From Phaeotremella fagi (lineage: Eukaryota; Basidiomycota; Tremellomycetes; Tremellales; Phaeotremellaceae): a stretch of 64,000 bases of DNA. The translations under genes and the position numbers were made by a program. A model generated the notes under the pieces. It had not been told where the DNA came from. It was given only the letters and a program-made list of their open reading frames with translations, and made no database searches. This document shows positions 49,442-60,522 of this stretch, piece by piece; positions within the stretch are counted from its first letter, which is position 1, and each line of letters opens with the position of its first letter. The stretch spans positions 372,001-436,000 of the forward strand of contig BCHU01000001.1 in assembly GCA_001599715.1 (NCBI GenBank). Reading direction: 5' to 3'.

Positions 49442-52400
49442 ATGGAGGAACCAATAGATGATACCGGTCCATCTAGCAACATCCCCAGCTCAATCGACAT
49501 TTCAAGACCTACTGAACCTGATAAATTCCATCCAGTTCCCGTGATACTCGACCTCACTGAAGGCGCTCAAGACATCCCTCGTCTTCATCATGATTACACG
49601 GAGAACGCTTCACAAGCGGATCTGGATGCTATAGCTAGGGAAAGAAAGGCAACAGAGGGACTTGGTGATTTCATGGTTGGAAGCTTGACTAGTTGGGCAG
49701 GGGATAATGGTGATGGTAGGCGTTTGTTCGACTATTTTGCTAACAATTAGATCCTGGTATTACTCCTTCTTCTGTGACCAGGAGTCAGTTTTTCACCCCG
49801 TCTAGAAGAAATTCTATCGCTTCCAGAAGACCTTCTATCGCTTCAAGAAGATCTGAATCCTTCACTCGTCATTCCTATCAATACAATCGACGATCCTCGC
49901 AAATCGATGTCACTTTATCACCAACTTCAGGAGTTTTCGCTGTAGATTCAGAAGATGAAGGTGGACCCAATCATCTACATCAAACTCATAGACGAGATTC
50001 TAGAAGACGTCAGAAAGCTCCCGCTCATGCTGATAGTAATTACTTTGCGAGTAGGGATGACTACGAGGCAGAAAGAGAAACTGATGAATGGAGAGCTGAA
50101 CCTCAATCTGGCTCTGTGCAACCTAACAGTGTTGTTGGGAAGGTCTTCTCTCTCATTGGACTGTCGAGACCTGATCACCAGGATGAAGAGGGTGGATATA
50201 CAAGTCGTAGAGGATCTCGATCACGTTCTAGATCTCCTGGATCGTTCAATTCTTCAAGAGCAGGTTCGAGATTACGATCTCCTTCACCAAGTTCTTCAGA
50301 AGAACGTTGGGGTTATAACGACGATGACGCCGATACTTATTCTCAAGTCTCGGAAAGAGATCCAGGGGAAGATGGCTACTCGTCGTCGTTGGCCGATGAT
50401 ACCTCCTTACCACCTCAGTCTAGACCTCATTCACCGCAGTTACCTTTAATCCCTTCATCAGGTGATGCTATCTTTGGTGATTCCTCCGCTCACGGGATCT
50501 CACCTATTCCAAAAGAATTCGCTACGTCGTCAGTACCATCGAGGCAAACCATTCTGTTACCGGATGAAGATCTCTCTATTCGATTTACGGCTTTCAGGAC
50601 GGATCCATTCAGAAACGCTTTATGGTGGATGGGATGTATTGTTTCCTTTGGTATTCTTGGATTGATTGGTCGTTGGACACCTTCGATATGGGTCAAATTC
50701 TGCGGTAAAGAGGTAGCTTTTGAGAACGCTAAAGAAGGTAGTTGGTTAACCGTTGAAACGCCTTATGGTGATCTACATATTATTCCACTACAAATTATCC
50801 CCTATCCTTATCCGTTATCGACGGTCTTCCCACAAGCCATCGTGTCGACTGCAAACGCTTCGAGGGAACCTTCAATCAGAAGCACTGTCCAACCTACTTC
50901 TTCAACCACTACCAACCCTTCACCTATTCAACGACCGGTTCATGCTTTCAACGGACAACCTGAAGGTGGTGTAGGCGCAGCTAAAGACTTGATGCCTGAT
51001 TTGGAACAAGGTAAAACTACTTGGGAAGAAACTATGGGTTTCTTAAAAGTCATGGAATATAGGTATACACGTTTTGCACTTGAACCTGGGACGGGTAAAT
51101 GGGCAATGATAAGGTAAGTTTATGTTCATGAAAAGTCAAGCTGATGTGTCTAGGGATTGGCGCGATCCTAAATGGACTTCTGCTAAAGCTGTTGCAAACG
51201 GACTAGAAACTCCTACTAGAGAACAGAGACATGTCTTGATGGGAGATAACATCATTGACATAGCAGGTAAATCTATCTTTGGTTTGTTGCTGGATGAGGT
51301 GAGTTAGATACCAGTGACTGGGTCATCTAACGATTACAGGTTCTCCACCCATTCTATGTGTTCCAAATCGCCTCAATCGTCTTGTGGTCTGTAGATGATT
51401 ACTATTATTACGCTTTCGCCATCGCCTTGATCAGTGCTACAAGTATTCTATCGACTTTGGTGGAAACGAAGAGGACTATCGAAAGAATGAGGGAGATGTC
51501 AAGATTCCATTGCGATGTACGGGTTTTGGTCAACGGAGAATGTAAGTCGTTAGATTAATCCGAAATAGTCTCAACTGACCAAACCTACAGGGAGTGTCAT
51601 GGATTGCGCCAACCTAGTTCCAGGAGATATCTTTGATGCCTCTGACCCAAACCTTTCAGTCTTCCCATGCGACGCCCTGCTTCTCTCAGGAGATGCTATC
51701 GTCAACGAATCGATGCTCACCGGAGAATCTGTCCCCGTCTCCAAAATCCCCGTCAAAGATGACGTCCTCAGAGTCATGTCAAAAGAGGCCAAACAGGGAT
51801 CAAGTGATATTGACAGTAATCTGGCCAAACATTACTTGTTCTCTGGTACCAAGATTATCAGGGTTAGAGCTGGCGGTCGACCAATCTGGGCACCGAAGTT
51901 CGATGAACCTGTGGCATTGGCTTTGGTTACTAGGACTGGATTTAATACTACCAAAGGGGCTTTGGTGCGATCGATGTTGTTCCCCAAGCCAATGGGTTTC
52001 AAATTCTAGTACGTTTCGAATGGCCTAAGAAATACTGACATCTGTAGTCGTGATTCAATGAACTTCATCGGAGTTTTGGCTTTGATCGCTGGTCTCGGTT
52101 TCGCCGTCAGTGCTGTACAATTCATTCGAATGGGTGTAAGTGATTATTCTCAAGTGTCATATCATACTAACTCGATACAGATCAAATGGCATACCATCTT
52201 AGTCAGAGCTTTGGATCTCATTACCATCGTTGTCCCACCTGCTCTTCCTGCTACTTTGACTATTGGGACAACGTTCGCTATCGATCGACTTCGAAAAAGT
52301 GGTATTTTCTGTATCTCACCTAATCGGGTCAATATCGGTGGAAAAGTCAACGTCGTCTGTTTCGATAAAACAGGTACATTGACGGAAGATGGATTAGATG

Positions 52401-54841
52401 TCTTAGGTGTACGAACCATTGACAGACAAGATCGAAGATTCTCTGAATTACACTCTGGTATAGAAGAGGTTCCAACTACTGGAGGCAGTAACGGTAAAAC
52501 GCCTCTGTTGTATGCCTTGGCTACGTGTCATGCGTTGAAACTCATTGATGGAGAGGTACTGGGTGATCCTTTGGATATCAAAATGTTTGAATACACAGGA
52601 TGGACACTTGATGAAGGTCAATCTAAACCTATTTCTTCTGTTAAAGCTGGTTCAGGGAGTAACGAAAGGCCGCAAACTTTGGTTCAAACTGTTGTTAGAC
52701 CTCCTGGAACTGAGAGATGGCGTTTGGAAGATGCGATGAAACCTGGGACTAAGGTGAGATGGGTTATGGACTTTGGCTGATTATCTAGCACGCACATTTC
52801 CTTGAATTGGGTGTGATAAGAACTTTCGATTTTATATCCGCTTTACGAAGAATGAGTGTTATTGTCAAAAGGCTCAAATCATCTAGTATGGAGATTTATG
52901 TCAAAGGTGCACCCGAAGTCATGGCTGATATCTGCGACCCTTCATCTTGTACGTGGAACGTGACAATCGATACTGACACGCTACAGTCCCCCTCGACTAC
53001 GACGACATGTTGTCTTACTACACGAGAAACGGTTTCCGTGTTATTGCCATTGCAGGAAAATCAGTCGAAGGTTTGACATGGCTGAAAGCTCAAAGAATGA
53101 GACGAGAAGCTGCCGAATCTGATCTTCAATTCCTTGGATTCATCGTTTTCGAAAATAAATTGAAACCAGGAACCGCACCTAACATCCATACCCTTCGTGC
53201 AGCTCATCTAGCATGTAGAATGGTAACGGGTGATAACGTCAGGACAGCGATTTCTGTCGCTAGGGAATGTGGATTAGTTTCACATTCTGCGTCGGTTTAT
53301 ATTCCAACCTTCATACATGGTACTGGAACGAATGAAGATGCTAGATTAGATTGGTCAAGTGTCGATGACGATCATCATAAACTCGACGAATATACTTTGA
53401 AACCCTTCAGTGGGAATAACACCGGTACCATGGCTTTGGATAATGGTGAAGTGGAGATGGCAGATTATCAATTGGCTTTGACCGGTGATGTATTCCGTTG
53501 GATGTTGGAATACGCCCCTTTGGAAACTATGCAGAGGGTAAGTTTTGGTTGACACTTGGAGTTTTGTTATCTAACCTAGATGACAGATGCTGGTCAAAGG
53601 TGTCATTTTCGCTCGAATGTCACCAGATGAAAAAGCTGAATTGGTGGAACGGTTGCAGTCTTTGGGATACACTGTTGCCTTTTGCGGTGATGGAGCTAAC
53701 GATTGCGGTGCTTTGAAAGCTGCGGACGTTGGAGTTTCGCTGTCAGAAGCGGAGGCGTCTGTCGCTGCTCCTTTCACCAGTCGAACACCTGATATATCTT
53801 GTGTTGTGGAGATCATCCGGTAGGTTTTGATTTTTCATGGTAGCTCTTCGTTTACTGATAAACTTTAGTGAGGGAAGAGCGGCTTTGGTGACCAGTTTCA
53901 GTTGTTTTAAATACATGTAAATGATTTCACCCCTTTTGAGGGATCATCGCTAATTACATGGGTTTTAGGGCGCTTTACTCTTTGATCCAATTCACTACGG
54001 TCACTTTACTCTATTCCTTTGCGTCTAGTTTAGGAGATTTTCAGTATGTCCTTTGGATCACTCCTGGATCCCAATCATGAGCTGACCCCTGGAATAGGTT
54101 CCTCTACATAGACCTGTTCATCATCATTCCGATTGCTGTTGCAAGTGAGTTCTTCGTTCAGTTTCAGATCAACTTTAACTGACCGAACACCAGTGGGTCG
54201 CACCTTGCCCTATCAAAAAATCCATCCAAAGAGACCAACTGCCAGTTTAGTCAGTAAGAAAGTCTTAACAAGCATAATAGGTCAAATCATCATCAATGCT
54301 GCTGTTCAATGTTTTGTTTTTATTTGGGTCAGACATCAACCATGGTACACTGAACCTGATGTCGATAACGATAAACTTGAAACGTTCAATTATGAGAATT
54401 CAGCTTTGTTTTTGGTTTCTTGTTTCCAGTATATTCTGGTAGCTGGTGTGTTCAGTGTTGGACCTCCTTATCGAAAACCTCTTTACACGAATGGTAGGTT
54501 GGCTTGTCGTTGATGTCTTTTATCTAACGCACATAACCTTAGCCTCATTGGTAATCTGTTTACTCGGGCTAACAGGATTCTCGACCTACGTCTTGATCTC
54601 ACCTTCAACATCGATAGCGTTGATTCTAGACATAATCACATTCACCATGGAATTCAAATTACAACTTCTTTTAATAGCCGCTATCAACATCGCTGCATGT
54701 TTCGGATTCGAAAGATACGCTGAAAGACCTATCACTAAATTCTTGGCTCATGCTAAAAGATGGATGAAGAACAGGAAAAGAGGTGGGAATCGTAAAGGTG
54801 GTGATCATCTTTATAAAACTATTGAAGGTAATATGAGATAG
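49442..54841 (+). CDS. YPK9: P5B-type cation-transporting ATPase (YPK9/ATP13A2 family)
   Basis: Start chosen at 49442 ([13 protein letters not shown]) because it sits in a CACCATGG context; in-frame ATGs at 49361 and 49364 would add 26-27 residues. A Ser/Arg-rich N-terminus with the repeat [14 protein letters not shown] leads to the P5B-type membrane-associated region. Catalytic motifs are [26 protein letters not shown] (P5B hallmark), [47 protein letters not shown] and [18 protein letters not shown]. The C-terminal helices run in short exons to 54841. P5B pumps sit in the vacuole/lysosome membrane and in animals move polyamines; the same here is inferred. All catalytic residues are present. 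Confidence 0.93.
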
Positions 54842-55203
54842 TCTTCTATTAGGTTGGGATTTGGGTTTGAATGGATATTATTTTATGTAGCTTAGGATAA
54901 TTTAGATGTCAGTTTTTTTTGGCTACGGGTCCTTTTGATATCCCTGATCTGCGAGTATACCTTTGATGTTGATAATTCAGGGGGATAAAGGTCAGGAGTA
55001 ATTGAAATTATTCACAACTCCTTCACTCCTAGATTGAAACGTCTTGTTAGAATACAGCGTAATGATTCCGAGTAATCATGTTATTAAGATTGTGGACAAC
55101 GTTCACACGCTTTCCATTATCACCAAGCCAAGAAAAAGAAGAATCAACTAAAGTTCTGAAAAGAAGGTACACTATTTGGCCATAAAATAGGTTAAAGAAT
55201 ATA
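54842..55203. other. 362-bp intergenic region
   Basis: P5B ATPase 3' flank and upstream region of the next plus-strand gene. No element recognised. Confidence 0.45.
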
Positions 55204-56156
55204 ATGGTCAACTATACGATAGACGATTCGTACTGGGGAACACCAAGTTTACTCCTTTCACCAGGATGGAACATGCTAAGAAACGGTGGTGCCGATGAAT
55301 GGATAAATGAAACCCAAGTGGATCAGATGAGACCTTTACTAAACCAATTCTGGAATCAGAGTATAAGCTGGACAACAGATTTGAACGCCAGTACGACGTT
55401 AAGTTTCGTTGGTACGTTTGTTACCCTCTTGCTGATTGTTGATTAATGTGATTTAGGAACCGATATTTGCTGTTATGGAGTTTCTGGACCTAATCAAGGG
55501 AATTTCAGCGTTACCCTCGATAACCGGTTTTTAGGTTCTTTCAACGCTTATGACGAGGTTTTTCAAGCCAAATATTTGTTGTATTCTGGTCATGGATTTG
55601 TGGATGGCGTAAGACATAATTTAACTTTGAGGAATGAAGATCAAAATAGGAGTTTAGCTTTTGATTTCGCTAATGTCTCAACGGGTGGGGTTTTAAGGTA
55701 TGTGAATCCTTGATTTAGATACACTTTTGATATTGACATCCTGCTAGGACCTCTTCTGTATCTTTAAACCCAACTTCGTCTGTACAACTAGCACCTGATC
55801 TAACATCAGCACCAAACAACCCACCAACCCTACTCCCAACACAATATTCCATCCAACAACTCCAATCCCTAGTCGCACCCTACCAATTCACTTGGTCTCC
55901 CATCTCGATCTTTCTGATGATCTTCTCAGGGATAATGGTAACGATTTTTATGGGCACGATTATAAAGATTCTCGTATCGAATAATCTGAAAGATAAACGT
56001 CGCAGAGTTATCGAGAGGACAATGTTGGATAGTGAGATTAATTTGATTAGACAGAGAGAGGAACGGTGGAATTCCAGGCCGAAGAGGGGCACTCGTTTTT
56101 TGGACGCTTTGAGAGGTAGAGAGATTTCTGAGCCTAAAAATGTTGGTGGAGGTTGA
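55204..56156 (+). CDS. Single-pass membrane protein with N-glycosylated extracellular beta domain
   Basis: Three exons. There is no cleavable signal, but the layout is a large polar, Asn-X-Ser/Thr-rich N-terminal domain (NYTID, NQSIS, NASTT, NFSVT, NLTLR, NRSLAF, NVST), one strong membrane helix (ISIFLMIFSGIMVTIFMGTI) at about residue 215, and a basic cytosolic tail (KDKRRRVIERT ... RPKRGTRFLDALRG). The segment FVGTDICCYGVSGPNQGNFSVTLD matches the sandwich-type ectodomain found in many basidiomycete single-pass proteins, where GT-x-I-x-x-YG and later G-x-Y/F-x-V-x-x-D are typical. The likely role is surface sensing or wall binding, which is inferred. Confidence 0.8.
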
Positions 56157-56446
56157 GGGTGGGAAGGAGATTGGTTTCTATTTTGGCTTATTCTGATTCC
56201 TGTTACGTATTTCCTTCAATTGATTTTTGTATATATTTAACCTTTATGGACACTCTTCTTCGATCTCCTACTGATATGCGTATCTACTCGATACCATTAC
56301 TCTATCGTACTGTCCAAATGAGTCCCCTGGAGCAATGCTCTTATGCCACCTATCAAGATTTTCAAATTTGCCACTAACCAAAATGTTAGCAACTGAAAAC
56401 CAATTAAACACCATCTAAAGATCAACAACATCAACAAACAACAACA

Positions 56447-58811
56447 ATGAACAATCTAAACCTACCCTTCAGACCCCTCAACTCAACACTAGAAGCCAAA
56501 ATCAATCATCTAAACCATCTCTCGACCCAAATTTCTGTTCTACCCACGAAAACGAATTGGAAAACCCAAATCCCAATCAACAGCAAAGCGAGTTTCCCAG
56601 GTGAGATCGTTGATCCAAACAATGTTTTGGTTCAAATCGGTGAAAGGGGAGAATGGTTCGTTGAGATGAGTTGTATGGAGGGAGTTGAGTATTTGGATAG
56701 GAGGAAATTGGGTTGGTTCCTCTTTGTTTTTGTTTTATTTTGATGTTGACTTGGTGTTGGTAGCTATTTTGAATGAGGAGATTAAGAAGATTGAGGGGAG
56801 GACTGGATCGGAGATTTCTATCTCTGCGGAATCGAATGAAATCAAGAATATCACTTTTAATCCGATCTTCGCTTCTCCCGCTACTGCTGGTCCATCCAGG
56901 TCGACTCAACCTTCAATCAAGATCACAGAGCCATCAACCGATCCTTCACGAGTCGTCGAATCTTCCTCCAGATCAATGACCGGTCCACCTAAATCATCGA
57001 ATCAAGCTCAGAGTTTTCAACAATTTGTTGACTTGGTTGGAAATCAATTGGAGGAGAAATTGCAGATGAAGGCAGATGGCCCAAAGGGAAAAGGTAAAGG
57101 CAAGGAGAAGCAGATTGATGATAAAATCGTTAGTCATTTGCATCATTCCATCCATGTCCTTTCTGCGTACGCTGATTAATATCAGACCCTCAATGATGAG
57201 GGTTTACCATTCCATGAAATCCGTGAAACTGAGGATGGAGTTTCTCTGGATCCTATCCCGGAAACTCCTTTCGATGAGACTTCGCCCTCCATCAGTCTCG
57301 AGGTTGACGAGGGTGATTATTGGTCGAAAGAAGCTGTTGCTCGTAGAGAAGCTTTGAAAAATCGATTGTTCAATGAAGGGATACCTAGTAGTGACGAGGA
57401 GTCTGATGACGATACGGAAACAGCTGTCGGGACACCCATACAAACCCCAGTCTCACAAGATATCACACCAACCACAATCCCAACGTCAGTCCCGACCACC
57501 AACCCAAAATCAATCCTCAAACCTCCAGTCCGCAAAAAATCAGTTTCATTCGACGAATCCATCCCACTCCCACCGATCTCACCTCCAGCTAGTACAGGAA
57601 GAATTGGATTCCCGCTACCATCACCGATAGATGAATACGAACCTAAACCTATACCAACGATTATTGAACCTAAACCATCAGCGAAACCAGGTGGAGATAA
57701 GGGATTCGGTGGATTCAAACGTGGATTTTTGGACAATTCGAAAGCTAGATCGGGACCTCCGGAAGTTCCAACTGCTAAACCAGTACAGAAGAAACCTTCG
57801 TTATTTGCTCAACGGATTGCGAAACAAGCTAATGGGCTTCCTGCATCGAAAACTACTTCTACAGTGTTGACACCGGCTGAGGCGAGTTACGATTCAAGGA
57901 TATCTTTACCCAAACTATCTGAGAACAAACCTATGGCATCAATGAAAACTTCTGTCATCGAAAAGACACCTTCGTCTTCGTTTGTCCAAAAAGATCCAGT
58001 CCCAGTTCCTCCTAGTCAACCTTCGATCCTGCCTGAAAAAGCTTTACACGCAGTGGAAGAAGTTGACAATGAATCTGAATCCTATGATGACGAAGACGAC
58101 GAGGACGATGAATACGGAGATCTAGGAGATTTCTCCGATGGGGAAGAGGACGAATATGATTTAGACGAAGCGCTGTTAGCTCGTGAAGTTGCTTTGGAAT
58201 ATCACAGAAGGAGACAATATCATACACCAACGACCAAAGAGACTGATGAATGGATACCAGAAGATGAAGCGGATATGATCCAAGGTGGTGGAGACGTCAT
58301 CATGGGTCTACCCACGATCTCCGATTCGAACGGTAACCTCATCGAACCCCCGAAAATCATTCATCCGACAATAGAGAATCTCAATAAATTCATTAAAGTC
58401 GGCAAATTGGATAATGGGAATTTGGTTCTAGCTCCTAATGATGATATGGAATATTCTTCTGAAGATGAGGAGGGGGATGAGGAGGGTAAAGAGGAAAGAA
58501 GGAAACGGAGGTTAGAGGTTAGACGTAGATTGTTGACTGGGGAGATTGATGATGATCAAGCGGTTGTTGATTTACGGAATCAGAAACGGGATGAGAGGGT
58601 TTTGGAGAGAGAGAAGAAATTGATTAAAGCTAGTTTACCCCCTGTTGTTCAACCTGTGTCTTTGGTCACGGAAAAGGGTTTACGAAACGTCGAGGAGAAG
58701 GTAACGATTTCACCTTCAACTGTTGTTGAAAAGACAGTTGTGGAACAAGTCTCAGACCCTGCTCCACCAAATAAGATGTCACGGTTCAAACAATCTCGTT
58801 TAGCTCAGTAA
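56447..58811 (+). CDS. BUD27: URI1/BUD27 unconventional prefoldin
   Basis: The N-terminal alpha-prefoldin part spans about residues 1-110 (LEAKINHLNHLSTQISVLPT; ASFPGEIVDPNNVLVQIGER; CMEGVEYLDRRK then AILNEEIKKIEG across an intron). A long acidic, disordered middle follows (NESESYDDEDDEDDEYGDLG), and the C-terminal KMSRFKQSRLAQ matches the S-R/K-F-K-x-x-R end of Bud27/DUF3835 proteins. A second intron is at about 57129-57183. URI/Bud27 binds Rpb5 and the R2TP complex, helps assemble RNA polymerases I-III, and affects TOR-linked translation. It is convergent with RPC40, a subunit of two of its client enzymes, 95 bp apart. Confidence 0.85.
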
Positions 58812-58906
58812 GAGTTTTGTATATGATCTATGCATACTGTTACATTCTACATTCATCCCTCAATCGTTTAACCAAGATTCAAATCATGATCTTCCACACG
58901 CCCAAC

Positions 58907-60251
58907 CTAGTTTGAAGTTGATTCAAATATTTTATTTAAACCTGCTTCGACTGAATCAATTTTTGATAACAAAATTTTAATAGCTTCAGGAACTAAATCT
59001 TCAGGTGGGTATTGACCGGTTGATTCGACGTTAACTACGCAGAGTCAATATCGTCAGATGAAGAGGAAAGACGGGACGTACAAATAAAATGATCCCTTAT
59101 ACGAGTTAATTGAACTAAATCACTGAATTCAGGATGTCTGAGGACTTCTCTAGAGACTGTATCCTTTCTTGGGTTCTTCACGACGACTTGGTTCTCCCCT
59201 TTTTTGTCCTTTTCAATAGCTATGACACCTTCTGGGAAACAGTTTTTGAATTTCTCTTGATGTTCCGGTGGGATTGGTCCTCTCAAGATGATATGTGGTA
59301 ACAGTCGATACGAGGCGGTGGCTATGAGATTTTGATAAGTTTGGATTTTGGATGGAAATACATGGACTACTCACCGACAGGAGAGAATTTGGCGTGATCT
59401 GCTCCAACACCTTTTCTTGCGAAACAATGTAAATCAAGTATCTAAATGATTAGCTGATTTGTCGGAAATCAAAGACATACCTGACCAGGTCTCAATTTGA
59501 CCAATAAAACATCTTGATCAACAGGTCTAGGTAGATTACCTGCATGATTGGAAGCTTGATTACCCTGTGGAACCCATTTCATCATTCCCGTGTAGACGTT
59601 TGAATCGTGGTATAATTTTCTGGGATCGGTTTCACCAGGTGCTACACCTTGTCTTCTGTCGCATTTTATTCTTAGATCAAAGACGTAGGTGTCACCTTCG
59701 GTTGGTGTTGAGGTTGTTGATGCTGTTTAGGTTTTTGTTGGAATTGATGTTACAGATGTGAGGGGGTGAGATGACTTACGTTTGAAATCGACTTTACGGG
59801 GATCGATCTTTAGAGGTACTAAACCTATTCTGTGGGCTAGAACTTCATCTTGCATTATTGAGGTGTTGTTCCAAACGTATACATCTTCGATAGCAACCGA
59901 GGGCACCTAGAGTTATAGTCAGTAATGTATTCGGATACAAAACATGATAGATTCACCTCAGCGATCATCACCCTTCTCAAAGCGTTGGCGATAGAAGCAT
60001 CGACACCAACTAAATCAAATTCTATCGTTGAAGGTGTAAGTCTTTGGACTGAGGTAATAAGGTTCTATATAGAGGTGTTAGATTGGGATATACTTTGAGT
60101 CAAACCCCTCACTTACCTCTTTAAACTTTCTCAAATTCCAGGAATGATCTTCACCGGGATAATGACCTGGGAACTCTGAACCTGCAACAGCACCTATCCT
60201 TTCTGGTAGAACTTGTACATGTCTTCTTGGATCGTCGTTGGATCTAGGCAT
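58907..60251 (-). CDS. RPC40: RNA polymerases I and III subunit AC40 (RPAC1)
   Basis: Starts at 60251 ([20 protein letters not shown]). It is an alpha-like subunit with the RpoA-type dimerisation signature [20 protein letters not shown] and [19 protein letters not shown], then [34 protein letters not shown] and [20 protein letters not shown], ending [10 protein letters not shown] at 58907. It pairs with AC19 as the assembly platform of Pol I and Pol III. Six or seven short introns. Length and motif order match the family. It is divergent from RAD54, with 271 bp between the starts. Confidence 0.95.
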
Positions 60252-60522
60252 GGTGTTGGGGGAGGTGTCGGGGGTGGTGTTGTTGTTGCTGTCTTTTCAA
60301 CAGCTAACAATAAATCTTCAACTTTTCTTCTTAAATGGGTGGATCATTTAATTTCTATGTGTATGAGTACAATTTGCTTCCGTTGTCTTAGTAATGTTTG
60401 GTTGACGAGGACGCGATTTATTTATTTTCTTCTTCTTCTTTTTCAGCGGCAACAACATCCATCTCATCTTTCTTCCTATTCAGCTTCTTGGAATCACCTC
60501 CCCCTCTCACCACTCTCCCAAG
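60252..60522. promoter_or_regulatory. Divergent upstream region of RPC40 and RAD54
   Basis: 271 bp. ACGCGA at 60411-60416, about 110 bp before the RAD54 start, matches the core of the MluI cell-cycle box (ACGCG) used by MBF at DNA-synthesis and repair genes. A CT-rich tract (TTCTTCTTCTTC) lies just before the RAD54 leader. G-rich runs lie near the RPC40 start. The roles are inferred. Confidence 0.4.
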
